From: JARRKC01 sp037388505
GTDB taxonomy: Bacteria > Acidobacteriota > UBA6911 > RPQK01 > JAPXNP01
Assembly: GCA_037388505.1 (NCBI GenBank)
Contig: JARRKC010000004.1
Location: 496,001 to 560,000 of the forward strand
DNA length: 64,000 nt
Direction of reading: 5' to 3'
Part shown: piece by piece, positions 8,566-16,016 of the stretch
How positions within the stretch are numbered: the first letter of the stretch is position 1
Layout: each line of letters starts with the position of its first letter
Translations under genes and position numbers: made by a program
Notes under the pieces: generated by a model
Told to the model about the DNA's origin: nothing
Databases searched by the model: none
What the model saw: the letters and a program-made list of their open reading frames with translations, nothing else

Positions 8566-8995
8566 GTGTTGCCCAAACCTGGGGAGCCGGAAAGCCCGCT
8601 CAGTGAGCGATACTCGATTGTCTTCGGGCCCTCACCGAGACTGTTTCCACGCCAACGGCGTGGTGCATCCGCGAGCCTGGGCCAACGGCCCAGGACACCG
8701 ATGCTCCGGTCGACGTCAGCGCTGAAGGCTCGATTCAGCTTCCGGGATCGAACGAGAACGGGCGTGCCGGTGTGACGAGTCGCGCTTACAGCGCTGGGGC
8801 GTCTTTCGGACGGGACCTGGCTTTGGGCGACTGCCCAAAGCTCTCGGATGAAACGACGCCGTTGGCGTCTCACCCCCGTCGTGCCTGCCTCGACGGCGAC
8901 AGCCGGTCACTTGGGGAAAGGGCACAGCCGGGGTTCGCGTCCTCATCTCGTGGCGTGAGCCTCCGCTGACGCAATTTGGGCGACACGCCCTCGGA
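8566..8995. repeat. Island of short palindromic hairpins
   Basis: This 430-bp gene-free stretch holds a series of compact inverted repeats with tiny loops: 8647-8663 (7-bp stem, AAC loop), 8676-8694 (8-bp stem, AAC loop), 8820-8841 (9-bp stem, 4-nt loop), 8855-8869 (6-bp stem, GTT loop), and GGGCG-ACA-CGCCC near 8978. The octamer CAGCGCTG also occurs twice. The stems differ in sequence but share a GCC-loop-GGC core. No credible coding frame spans it; open frames here are short and unlike any family. Confidence 0.7.
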
Positions 8996-9022
8996 CTCTG
9001 TCTCCTGCCATCTTCTGTCTTC

Positions 9023-9057
9023 AAATCGAAAATCGGCAATCGAAGATCGAAAATCGG
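9023..9057 (+). repeat. Heptanucleotide array, AAATCGA type
   Basis: Five 7-bp units (AAATCGA, AAATCGG, CAATCGA, AGATCGA, AAATCGG). Read on the other strand they are CCGATTT-like, so this is the same family as the GATTCTC units at 8462 and 27884 in opposite orientation. It closes the repeat island just before the MBL gene. Confidence 0.75.
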
Positions 9058-9099
9058 CTGTACTTGAACTCGAACGGCCGGACTTGGAAGAATTGCCGC

Positions 9100-9744
9100 A
9101 TGAGTTCATCGTCACCGCTGATCGAACAGCGTGCCGTTCCTCCCATGATGAAGAACGGCTACGTCCTCGCCTGTCGAGCGACCGGACAAGCCGTCTACAT
9201 CGATCCGGGTGACGAGGCCAACGAGTTGCTGGACTTCGTGAACGCCAAGAGTCTGAATCTGATCTCGATCGTGAACACTCACGGCCACATGGACCACATT
9301 TGTGGAAACCGAATCGTCAAGCAGTCTTGTGACATACCCATCTACCTTCACCGGGATGACGAGTTCCTCTACTCCGCCCTTCGCAAACAGGGTCAGTGGT
9401 TCGGCTTCGACTACGAGCCGGCCCCCTCTGTGGACCGGTATCTGGAAGACGAACAAACGCTGCAGGTCGGGAACCTCGAACTCCGCGTGCATCACACCCC
9501 CGGCCACTCGCCCGGCAGCGTCTGCCTGGAGGTGGGCGATCATGTTTTCTGTGGCGATCTCATTTTTGCCGGATCCGTTGGCCGGACGGACCTGCCGGGA
9601 GGCGCCCCGCGTCTGTTACTCCGGATGATCCGGGAGAGAATCCTTCCTCTCGGGGAGGATAAGATCCTGCACCCCGGCCATGGCCCATCGACGACGGTTG
9701 GCCGGGAACGACTGACCAATCCGTTCCTCAACGGCGAACTGTAG
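9100..9744 (+). CDS. Metallo-beta-lactamase-fold hydrolase, glyoxalase II-like
   Basis: 214 residues from ATG 9100; an upstream frame extension to 9064 lacks family support. The motif THGHMDHICGN gives the first zinc ligands, followed by HTPGHSPGSV, FCGDLIFAGSVGRTDLPGG and HPGHGPSTTVGRE, the standard order for glyoxalase II/RoxA/YcbL-type enzymes. Likely a cytosolic thioester or related hydrolase; the short length without the C-terminal glyoxalase II substrate domain points to the YcbL-like subgroup. It is followed after 69 bp by the MqnA/D-like gene. Confidence 0.82.
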   Translation: MSSSSPLIEQRAVPPMMKNGYVLACRATGQAVYIDPGDEANELLDFVNAKSLNLISIVNTHGHMDHICGNRIVKQSCDIPIYLHRDDEFLYSALRKQGQWFGFDYEPAPSVDRYLEDEQTLQVGNLELRVHHTPGHSPGSVCLEVGDHVFCGDLIFAGSVGRTDLPGGAPRLLLRMIRERILPLGEDKILHPGHGPSTTVGRERLTNPFLNGEL

Positions 9745-9798
9745 ACGGCTTCTCGGACCGGGCTCCTCCTGCGGCGAACATCTTCGGCGCGACTGTGC

Positions 9799-9804
9799 CA
9801 CAAT
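9799..9804 (+). promoter_or_regulatory. Possible -10 element (CACAAT) of the MqnA/D-like gene
   Basis: CACAAT ends 9 nt before the ATG at 9814, with no Shine-Dalgarno sequence between. It fits the short-leader pattern seen at other genes here but is a weaker match to TATAAT. Confidence 0.3.
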
Positions 9805-9813
9805 GGGCATCCC

Positions 9814-10647
9814 ATGAGCAAAAGAACAATCCAAGTGGCACACAGCCCTGATTCCGATGATGCCTTCATGTTCTATGCATTGGCGGAAGGAAAGATCCCC
9901 ACGGGAAAGTACGAATTCGTCCATCATCTGGACGACATCGAGACGCTGAATGCCTGTGCCGAGGAGGGTCTCTACGAGGTAACGGCGGTCAGCATCCACG
10001 CCTATGCCGGATTGGCCGATCGATATGCATTGATGAACTGCGGGGCGAGCATGGGAGAGGGTTACGGGCCGATCCTGGTGGCCAGTGAACCGCTCTTTAT
10101 CGAGGATCTCAAGGGGCTCAAGGTAGCCGTCCCCGGCCTTCGGACTTCGGCCTACCTGGCCCTGAAGCTGCTCGAACCGGGTTTCGAGCCCGTCGTCGTC
10201 CCGTTCGACCGCATCACGGCGGCCGTGGATCGCGGGGACGTTCCGGCTGGGCTGCTGATTCATGAGGGGCAGCTCTTCTACCCGGAACAGGGGCTGCACA
10301 AAGTCATCGACCTCGGCGAGTGGTGGAATCGGGAAACGGGCCTTCCTCTTCCTCTGGGAGGCAATGCCATCCGACGCGATCTCCCGCCGAAGGAGATCCG
10401 GGAGATCTCGATCCTCGTTGAAGAGAGCATTCGTTATGCGCTCGAACACCGCCAGGACGCCCTGACGCACGCGCTCGAATACGGCAGGGGGCTGGACTGG
10501 GCACAGGGTGAACGGTTCGTCTCGATGTACGTTAATGAGCGCACGCTCGATTATGGTGACGACGGTCGACATGCGGTGCAACTCTTCCTCGATCGAGGGT
10601 ATGAAGCCGGGCTTCTCCCGCACCGTGTGGACGTTGAGTTCGTCTAG
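9814..10647 (+). CDS. MqnA/MqnD-family protein (futalosine-route menaquinone synthesis)
   Basis: 277 residues. The family's N-terminal motif appears as HSPDSDDAFMFYAL rather than the SPCPND form of characterised MqnD. DLGEWWNRETGLPLPLGG in the middle is typical of MqnD-like proteins. MqnD converts cyclic de-hypoxanthine futalosine to dihydroxynaphthoate; the fold is that of a periplasmic-binding protein but no signal peptide is present, so it is cytosolic. No other mqn gene is in the window, so the pathway assignment is by family only. The variant motif means another small-molecule role is possible. Confidence 0.7.
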   Translation: MSKRTIQVAHSPDSDDAFMFYALAEGKIPTGKYEFVHHLDDIETLNACAEEGLYEVTAVSIHAYAGLADRYALMNCGASMGEGYGPILVASEPLFIEDLKGLKVAVPGLRTSAYLALKLLEPGFEPVVVPFDRITAAVDRGDVPAGLLIHEGQLFYPEQGLHKVIDLGEWWNRETGLPLPLGGNAIRRDLPPKEIREISILVEESIRYALEHRQDALTHALEYGRGLDWAQGERFVSMYVNERTLDYGDDGRHAVQLFLDRGYEAGLLPHRVDVEFV

Positions 10648-10758
10648 CCGGCAAGCGTTTGCTAGACTGCTAGATAAAGATCAAAAGGGTCATTCGGTCA
10701 TCGCGTTTATCCAGCCGAAGTAAACAGGCAGGCGGGTCCACGCCTCGTGAGGGACGGC

Positions 10759-11172
10759 ATGAAGATCACGGCACGCGCAGAATACGCAAGCTTAGCGGTA
10801 CTCGAGCTTGCCCTTCACTACCAGTCGGGGCACGTTCAGGCGAGAGAAATTGCCGAGAAGCGCCAGATTCCGCTCAAGTTCCTCGAGCAGATTCTGATCC
10901 AGCTGCGGAACGCCGGCCTGGTCAAGAGCGTGAGAGGAGCCGCCGGAGGTTACCTCCTGGCGCGTGCGCCTGACAAGATTTCGCTGAAGGAAGTCGTCGA
11001 AGCGGTCGAAGGTGAGCTGAACATCGTCGACGCCAAGCTCGAGGACCGAACCCTTCTGGCCGTCTGGTCGGAGATTCAGGAAGCCTTCCTGGGACGTCTC
11101 GATGCAATTACGGTCCAGAACCTGGTGAACCGCAAGATGCGAGAGAATCGGGTGATGGATTTTCAGATCTGA
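10759..11172 (+). CDS. Rrf2-family transcriptional regulator
   Basis: 137 residues from ATG 10759 (MKITARAEYA); a GTG at 10747 is an alternative. The winged helix is clear: AREIAEKRQIPLKFLEQIL, then GLVKSVRGAAGGYLLARAP. The cysteine cluster that binds Fe-S in IscR, NsrR and RsrR is absent; there is no cysteine in the visible domain. It may sense through another mechanism or act constitutively. Its stop shares a palindrome with the stop of the convergent MobA-like gene. Confidence 0.88.
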   Translation: MKITARAEYASLAVLELALHYQSGHVQAREIAEKRQIPLKFLEQILIQLRNAGLVKSVRGAAGGYLLARAPDKISLKEVVEAVEGELNIVDAKLEDRTLLAVWSEIQEAFLGRLDAITVQNLVNRKMRENRVMDFQI

Positions 11173-11756
11173 TCCGTTCCCACCCAGCGAGCATAGTCAT
11201 CCGGCGTATCGATGTTCCGCAAAATGCCCGGATCGTCGGTTTCAAACATCAAGAGGCGTTCGGGTTCCGCGTACACGACTGACCGTGCTCCTTGATCCAG
11301 CGGAGCCTTTTGCAGCTCATCGAATACTCCGGAAGGAAACAGCGTGGGATGGCCCTTCTTTCCCTGGAATGTCGGAACCAGAATCCGGTCGGGCCTCTTT
11401 CCATGAAGTTGAGCCAGACTCCTCAGGGTTTCGAGACGAACCAGCGGATGATCGACCGGATGCACCAGAATGCCGGTGGCTCCCTCCGGGAGGTCAGCGA
11501 GGGCGATGAGAAGACTCGAGAGAGGACCCAGCTCCGGTCTCGGGTTGATGAGCAGCGTTTCGACGGACACCGGCTGCCGATCGGTGACGTTCCTCCAGTC
11601 GGGCCCCAAGACGACGCGCAGCGGCAGCTCGAGCTGACGGTAGGCCGTGATCAGCCGCCCGAGGAAGGTCGTCTCCCCCAGCGGCATCAATGGCTTCGGC
11701 GAGCCCATCCGGGTCGACCTGCCCGCTGCCAGGATGATTGCCGTGAGTGATGCCAT
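11163..11756 (-). CDS. MobA/MocA-like nucleotidyltransferase
   Basis: 197 residues from ATG 11756. The N-terminus TAIILAAGRSTRMGSPKPLMPLG is split here as ILAAGRSTRMG plus PKPL, the NTP-binding signature of the GT-A nucleotidyltransferase fold. HPVDHPLV supplies a metal-binding aspartate, and FQGKKGHPTLFP resembles MocA/MobA proteins that attach CMP or GMP to molybdopterin. No molybdoenzyme is nearby, so the substrate is open. The frame stays open upstream of 11756, but that part is low-complexity and unlike the family. Confidence 0.75.
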   Translation of the reverse strand: MASLTAIILAAGRSTRMGSPKPLMPLGETTFLGRLITAYRQLELPLRVVLGPDWRNVTDRQPVSVETLLINPRPELGPLSSLLIALADLPEGATGILVHPVDHPLVRLETLRSLAQLHGKRPDRILVPTFQGKKGHPTLFPSGVFDELQKAPLDQGARSVVYAEPERLLMFETDDPGILRNIDTPDDYARWVGTDQI

Positions 11757-11951
11757 GGTTCCGCAGGGCTCCGAGTTCCGCAAGTGATTTTGTGGCTTTT
11801 CGTTCTGCGGTTCAATGCTCACGGTCGAGCTGGAAGCATATCCACTCTCGGAACTCGCAACCCGAAACCGTCCCCCTCCTGTCTTCCCAGAAGCTCCTCT
11901 TCTGGATGACGAGTAACCGAGCTTTGACAGCGCGGTTCGTGTGGGCTCCGA

Positions 11952-11983
11952 AGACGCCAAAGGCGTCTCACTCCCCGAGGGAG
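11952..11983. repeat. Pair of triloop hairpins upstream of the metallophosphoesterase gene
   Basis: 11952-11968 is AGACGCC-AAA-GGCGTCT (7-bp stem, 3-nt loop) and 11971-11983 is CTCCC-CGA-GGGAG (5-bp stem, 3-nt loop). They match the style of the island at 8566-8995. They lie in the 293-bp gap between divergent genes. Confidence 0.6.
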
Positions 11984-12035
11984 CGGGACGCTGTCTTCTG
12001 CTTTCGAGCTTTGTGCTCCAAAACCCCAAATTCCC

Positions 12036-12041
12036 TATAAT
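12036..12041 (+). promoter_or_regulatory. -10 element (TATAAT) of the metallophosphoesterase gene
   Basis: A perfect TATAAT ends 8 nt before the ATG at 12050. The transcript should begin at or within two bases of the start codon, and it overlaps the alternative TTG start at 12041. Confidence 0.5.
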
Positions 12042-12049
12042 TGCCGGTC

Positions 12050-13621
12050 ATGAATCCGCGCCGAGGGTACCTGATCGTCAGCGACCTACATTTAAGCCTC
12101 GGGCGCAACCCCGAAACAGGTCACCTCTCGCGTACCGAGGATTTTCTTTTCGCCAGCGAGTTCTGTTCCCTGCTGAAGCATCACACCCAGGATTCCCAGT
12201 GGCGGGACGTCTCATGGACGCTGGCCGTCAACGGCGATTTCATGGACTTTCTGCAGGTGACCGAAGTCCCCGATCCTCTCGGAGACTACCGCGTCGACCC
12301 TGTCTACGGACTGAAGACCGGTCCCCGCGAGTCTGCCTGGAAGGTCCGCCGGATCGTGCGGGGCCACGAGCGGTTCTTCGAGAAGCTGGTCGAGTTTCTG
12401 GAACTTCACCGACTCGTTGTCGTGACCGGCAACCATGATGCCGAATTCAATTATCCCGAGGTCCAGACGACCTTCATCGAATCCGTCGCCGAGATTGCCG
12501 CCATCGATCCCGATCGCCTCGCCGATCGTATCGAATTCCGACCCTGGCTCTATTTCGACGGAGAGGTCTATCTCGAACACGGCCATCAGTACGACCGTCT
12601 CAACTCCTTCCGAACGGTGCTCGAAACCCGCCTGCCGAGCGACCCACGTCTCTCTGGAACCGCACAGGATGACCTGGAACTGCCTCTCGGCTCCCTCTTC
12701 GTTCGCTATCTTTTCAACAGGGTGGAGACGGTCTCGCCGATCGCCGACAACATCAAGCCGCCCACGCGTTTCCTGAGCTGGTTCCTCATCCACCGTCCGT
12801 TCGAGGCTCTGCATTTCTCTCTTTCTGAAGGTCGGGAGGTCCTCCGTCGCATTCGGCGCAAGTGGCAATACCCTCCGCCGGGAGCCTACGCCGATCGCGA
12901 TCGGGCGCAGGCAGAGGCTCTCGCTGGCCTTGCTCGATCACTGGCCGGCTTCGGCCTTGCTGCGGGTTCTGATACGGCATGGTTGGAACGACTCGGCCGA
13001 CTTCATGCCCTGAGCGAATCTCCCATCCTTGCGCCCGGCGGGAGCTGGGCGAGCCGCCTCGTACGGCAGTTTGTCGGCCCGCTTCGGAGTCCTCTCCTGC
13101 TTGGCACCTTTCTCCTCATTCTAATTGCAGGGGTCCTTCTCACCGTGTGGCCGTTGTTGGAGGCGTCGCTGCCGTCCCAGGTCGCCCTTTTGGTCGGACA
13201 GGGGCTGTCCAGCGTTCCGGCGCCTCTCCTCGACTCTTTACGCTGGCTCTTCCTGGGGGAGCTGGCAGCTCTGCTGCTGCTCCGCTTTCTGAAGCGCGAT
13301 CCGCGTCTGACGATCCGTCAACGTTTGCGGAACAGGGCTGGGGACATCCAGCAACTCACCGGCGCCCGGTTCGTTCTTATGGGCCACACCCACGATCCCG
13401 ATCTGCTTCATCTGCCCAACGACGGCCTGTACTTGAACACGGGAACCTGGACGAAAGTGTTCAGCGACGAGGATCGGGTGTTTCGGGAAGAAAAGGAGTT
13501 GACCTTCGTCAGGATCGTGGATACACCCAAGGGTCTCAAGGCGAAGCTGCTCAAATGGGAAGGACGGCTCGGCGAGGCCCGCCTGGCCTATGTGTTCGCC
13601 GACCCGAGCCCCGATTCGTGA
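12050..13621 (+). CDS. Membrane-inserted metallophosphoesterase
   Basis: 523 residues. Calcineurin-like motifs appear in order: VSDLHLSLG, NGDFMDF, VTGNHDAEFN, EHGHQYD and, far downstream, MGHTHDPD near residue 452. Two strongly hydrophobic segments (about residues 343-370 and 392-416) lie between GHQYD and GHTHD, so the catalytic fold is interrupted by a membrane hairpin. This family hydrolyses phosphoesters; lipid substrates are plausible because of the membrane insertion, but that is inference. Start chosen at ATG 12050 because a TATAAT box at 12036-12041 overlaps the earlier TTG. Confidence 0.8.
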   Translation: MNPRRGYLIVSDLHLSLGRNPETGHLSRTEDFLFASEFCSLLKHHTQDSQWRDVSWTLAVNGDFMDFLQVTEVPDPLGDYRVDPVYGLKTGPRESAWKVRRIVRGHERFFEKLVEFLELHRLVVVTGNHDAEFNYPEVQTTFIESVAEIAAIDPDRLADRIEFRPWLYFDGEVYLEHGHQYDRLNSFRTVLETRLPSDPRLSGTAQDDLELPLGSLFVRYLFNRVETVSPIADNIKPPTRFLSWFLIHRPFEALHFSLSEGREVLRRIRRKWQYPPPGAYADRDRAQAEALAGLARSLAGFGLAAGSDTAWLERLGRLHALSESPILAPGGSWASRLVRQFVGPLRSPLLLGTFLLILIAGVLLTVWPLLEASLPSQVALLVGQGLSSVPAPLLDSLRWLFLGELAALLLLRFLKRDPRLTIRQRLRNRAGDIQQLTGARFVLMGHTHDPDLLHLPNDGLYLNTGTWTKVFSDEDRVFREEKELTFVRIVDTPKGLKAKLLKWEGRLGEARLAYVFADPSPDS

Positions 13622-13739
13622 GCGACGAATTTGCTTTGCAGTGATCGGCAGCATTCGGCTCGACTTATTCCCGGCCCTACCTTTAAACCAATCAACCCTC
13701 ATGCTATGATCCGTCTGTTTTTACCTCGTTGGGAACTCC

Positions 13740-14618
13740 ATGGCTGGCGACAGGACGTATTCGACTCGCGAAGTAGCTCAGATGTGGAACGTCAGCGAGT
13801 CCACCGTAAAGCGCTGGGCCGATGACTCTGGTTTGCAGTGCTACCGCACTCCCGGAGGTCACCGGCGCTTTCGTCTGGAGGACATCTGCGAGTTTCAGCA
13901 GAGGCGTTCCTTCGAAGCTACCGGCATTCTCACCACGGGAGACTGGGAAGACCCGGAACTCGAAGTCTGGCTGAATGCACGCAGATTTGCCAAAGTCAGA
14001 GACCTGCTGCTCTACCTTGCCAGTCACAATCAGCGCGCCAAAGTGAAGTGGCTCTTCGAGCGCCTCTACATTCGCGGTATCCGTCTGGAAGACATCTATG
14101 AGGACGTCCTCCTTCCGCTCCAGGACATGGTGGAGCGTGCGATAGGAGACTGCCGGCTTTCCTCGGGCCAGGCTCTACTCGTGCGCAACAACATCGAGGA
14201 CGCGCTGCTCCATCTCTCCCCGAAGATGATCCGCCGCCAACCGAATGGGAAGACCGCTCTCTGCGCGGCACCGACTGCTCACTCGCGCGTCGCCGTCTCG
14301 ATCGCGAGCCGCCTTCTCGAGATCGAGGGGTGGGAAGCTTTGAACCTGGGAGACGAAGTGTCGTTCAAAATCATGTCGGAGGTTGTCTCCATCGAGCCGG
14401 TCAATCTCGTCTGCGTCGTTGCCGGGGCCGCGAACGCGACGGTCGGCTGGGAGGATAGCGAGGACCTGAACAAGGTTGCCCACTCCTACCGAATCCCGAT
14501 CATTCTGGCAGTCCAGGACTCTTCCTCGCTTGAAAGTGTTTCCAACGGACTGTCAGCCGACATGAAGTTCACGGATTTTCGAATCTTCCGCAAATACATC
14601 AGCCGGCTGGCCGGCTGA
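13740..14618 (+). CDS. MerR/excisionase-type HTH regulator with degenerate B12-binding-like domain
   Basis: 292 residues. Residues 6-50 are a MerR-like HTH (TYSTREVAQMWNVSESTVKRW, wing RTPGGHRRF). Residues about 75-165 resemble the helical bundle and 170-290 the Rossmann part of CarH/LitR cobalamin-binding modules (SIASRLLEIEGWEALNLGDE). The base-ligand motif DxHxxG appears as TAHSRV, and the usual Trp/Glu-His of the bundle is not seen. It may have lost cobalamin binding or use another ligand. It is convergent with proline dehydrogenase, four bases apart, and no target is obvious. Confidence 0.7.
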   Translation: MAGDRTYSTREVAQMWNVSESTVKRWADDSGLQCYRTPGGHRRFRLEDICEFQQRRSFEATGILTTGDWEDPELEVWLNARRFAKVRDLLLYLASHNQRAKVKWLFERLYIRGIRLEDIYEDVLLPLQDMVERAIGDCRLSSGQALLVRNNIEDALLHLSPKMIRRQPNGKTALCAAPTAHSRVAVSIASRLLEIEGWEALNLGDEVSFKIMSEVVSIEPVNLVCVVAGAANATVGWEDSEDLNKVAHSYRIPIILAVQDSSSLESVSNGLSADMKFTDFRIFRKYISRLAG

Positions 14619-14621
14619 CGC

Positions 14622-15539
14622 TCACCTTCGGAAGAAGTTCCGCAGGAGAAACAAAAGGTTGGCCGGGCGCTCAGCCAGACGACGCATGAAATAGGGCGCC
14701 CACTGAGTGCCGAAGGGGACGTACACCCGCATGCCATACCCTTGTTCCCGCAGCGCCGCCTGCTTTTCGCGACGAACGCCGAACAGCATCTGAAACTCAA
14801 AGCGGTCACCCGGGACATTCCGCTGTTCGACGGAGTTCCGCGTGTGTTCGATCATGTGGTCGTCATGCGTCGCAATGGCGGCGAAGCAGGGTGAATCCAG
14901 GAGCATATCGACGAGCCTGCAGAAATTGCGGTCGACATCCGACTTACGGGGGTAAGCGACGTCGGAATCCTCCATATAGGCTCCCTTGCAGAGCCGGATG
15001 TTGCAGCCGAGCTGCGAGAGATCTCGAATGTCCTTCTGGCTCCGATAGAGATAGGCCTGGATCACGATGCCGACCCGCCGCGGACCAAAAGCATCGAGCC
15101 CTCGGCGGAAGAGTCCGATCGTCGCCTCGGTGTGAGCGGAATTCTCCATGTCGATGCGGACGAAATTCCGTAGCCGTTCGGCTTCCAGGAGGATCTTCTC
15201 CAGATTCCGGTAGCAGAGCTCGCTCGAGATATCCAGACCCAGTTGGGTGAGTTTGATCGAAATCGTCGAGCCCACGGCCTGATTCTGTATCCCATGCAGC
15301 AACCGGCAGTAGGCTTCGGCGGCCTGCTCAGATTCTTCTTCGTGGGTGGTATTCTCACCCAGCAGATCCATCGTCGTCCGGAGTCCAGAACCTTCCAGGT
15401 CCCGAATCACCCGGATAGCTTCATCCAGGCTTTCGCCGGCGATGAACCTTCGAGAGAGCCCCGAGCGACGACCCAGGGAGGCGAAAACGGTCATCAGGCG
15501 GGGGCTGGCCGCAGCGCGCAACATCAGATTCCTGAGCAT
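14622..15539 (-). CDS. Proline dehydrogenase
   Basis: 305 residues, the length of stand-alone bacterial PRODH. It oxidises proline to pyrroline-5-carboxylate with FAD and passes electrons to quinone. Seen: TTMDLLGENT, ISIKLTQLGLD, VRIDMENSAHTE, CNIRLCKGAYME and the C-terminal YVPFGTQWAPYFMRRLAERP, which carries the substrate-contacting Arg residues. Start is an ATG at 15539 preceded by GGAGAAAGG. No pyrroline-5-carboxylate dehydrogenase is fused or adjacent. Confidence 0.9.
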   Translation of the reverse strand: MLRNLMLRAAASPRLMTVFASLGRRSGLSRRFIAGESLDEAIRVIRDLEGSGLRTTMDLLGENTTHEEESEQAAEAYCRLLHGIQNQAVGSTISIKLTQLGLDISSELCYRNLEKILLEAERLRNFVRIDMENSAHTEATIGLFRRGLDAFGPRRVGIVIQAYLYRSQKDIRDLSQLGCNIRLCKGAYMEDSDVAYPRKSDVDRNFCRLVDMLLDSPCFAAIATHDDHMIEHTRNSVEQRNVPGDRFEFQMLFGVRREKQAALREQGYGMRVYVPFGTQWAPYFMRRLAERPANLLFLLRNFFRR

Positions 15540-15579
15540 ACGGGGAGCCTTTCTCCAACAGAACCGCCAATTCAGCCAC

Positions 15580-15954
15580 TCAGTCGGAACCGGCCGGCCC
15601 TTCCCCGCGCTCGTACCTGGCCCGGACCACCGTCTTGATCCCGCCTCTCATATTGAAGTCTCCAACGATCTCGCATCGGATCGGATCACAGGCTTCCACG
15701 ATGTCGTCGAGGATCTTGTTGGTCACGTGTTCATGAAAGATACCCTGTTCCCGATAGGCAAACATATAGAGCTTCAACGACTTCAGCTCGATGACCCTCT
15801 CGTTTGGCACATAGTTGATGTGGATCGTCGCGAAGTCCGGCTGCCCGGTCCGCGGACATACCGCCGTGAACTCCGGGCAGGTGATATTGACTTCGTATTC
15901 GCGTCCCGCGTACTGATTGGGAAATGTCTCCAGCTTCGTCTTCGGTTCACTCAT
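15580..15954 (-). CDS. queF: NADPH-dependent preQ0 reductase
   Basis: 124 residues, a short unimodular QueF. It reduces the nitrile of 7-cyano-7-deazaguanine to preQ1 for queuosine in tRNA. The catalytic cysteine is in FTAVCPRTGQPD and the family motif ELKSLKLYM follows; FHEHVTN and GDFNMRGG are also standard. It starts at ATG 15954 after AGGAAG. It lies 40 bases upstream of the proline dehydrogenase gene on the same strand and may be cotranscribed with it. No other queuosine gene is in the window. Confidence 0.93.
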   Translation of the reverse strand: MSEPKTKLETFPNQYAGREYEVNITCPEFTAVCPRTGQPDFATIHINYVPNERVIELKSLKLYMFAYREQGIFHEHVTNKILDDIVEACDPIRCEIVGDFNMRGGIKTVVRARYERGEGPAGSD

Positions 15955-16016
15955 CGTCTTCCTGCTTCTTACCCCCGATTCACATGGCCCGGTCCGCAGT
16001 GGGACAACCTTCGAAT

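Noticed and set aside
8066..8725. Plus-strand frame of 219 residues over the IscA gene and repeats
   Set aside because: It runs antisense through the IscA-type gene and then into heptad repeats; no support for coding.
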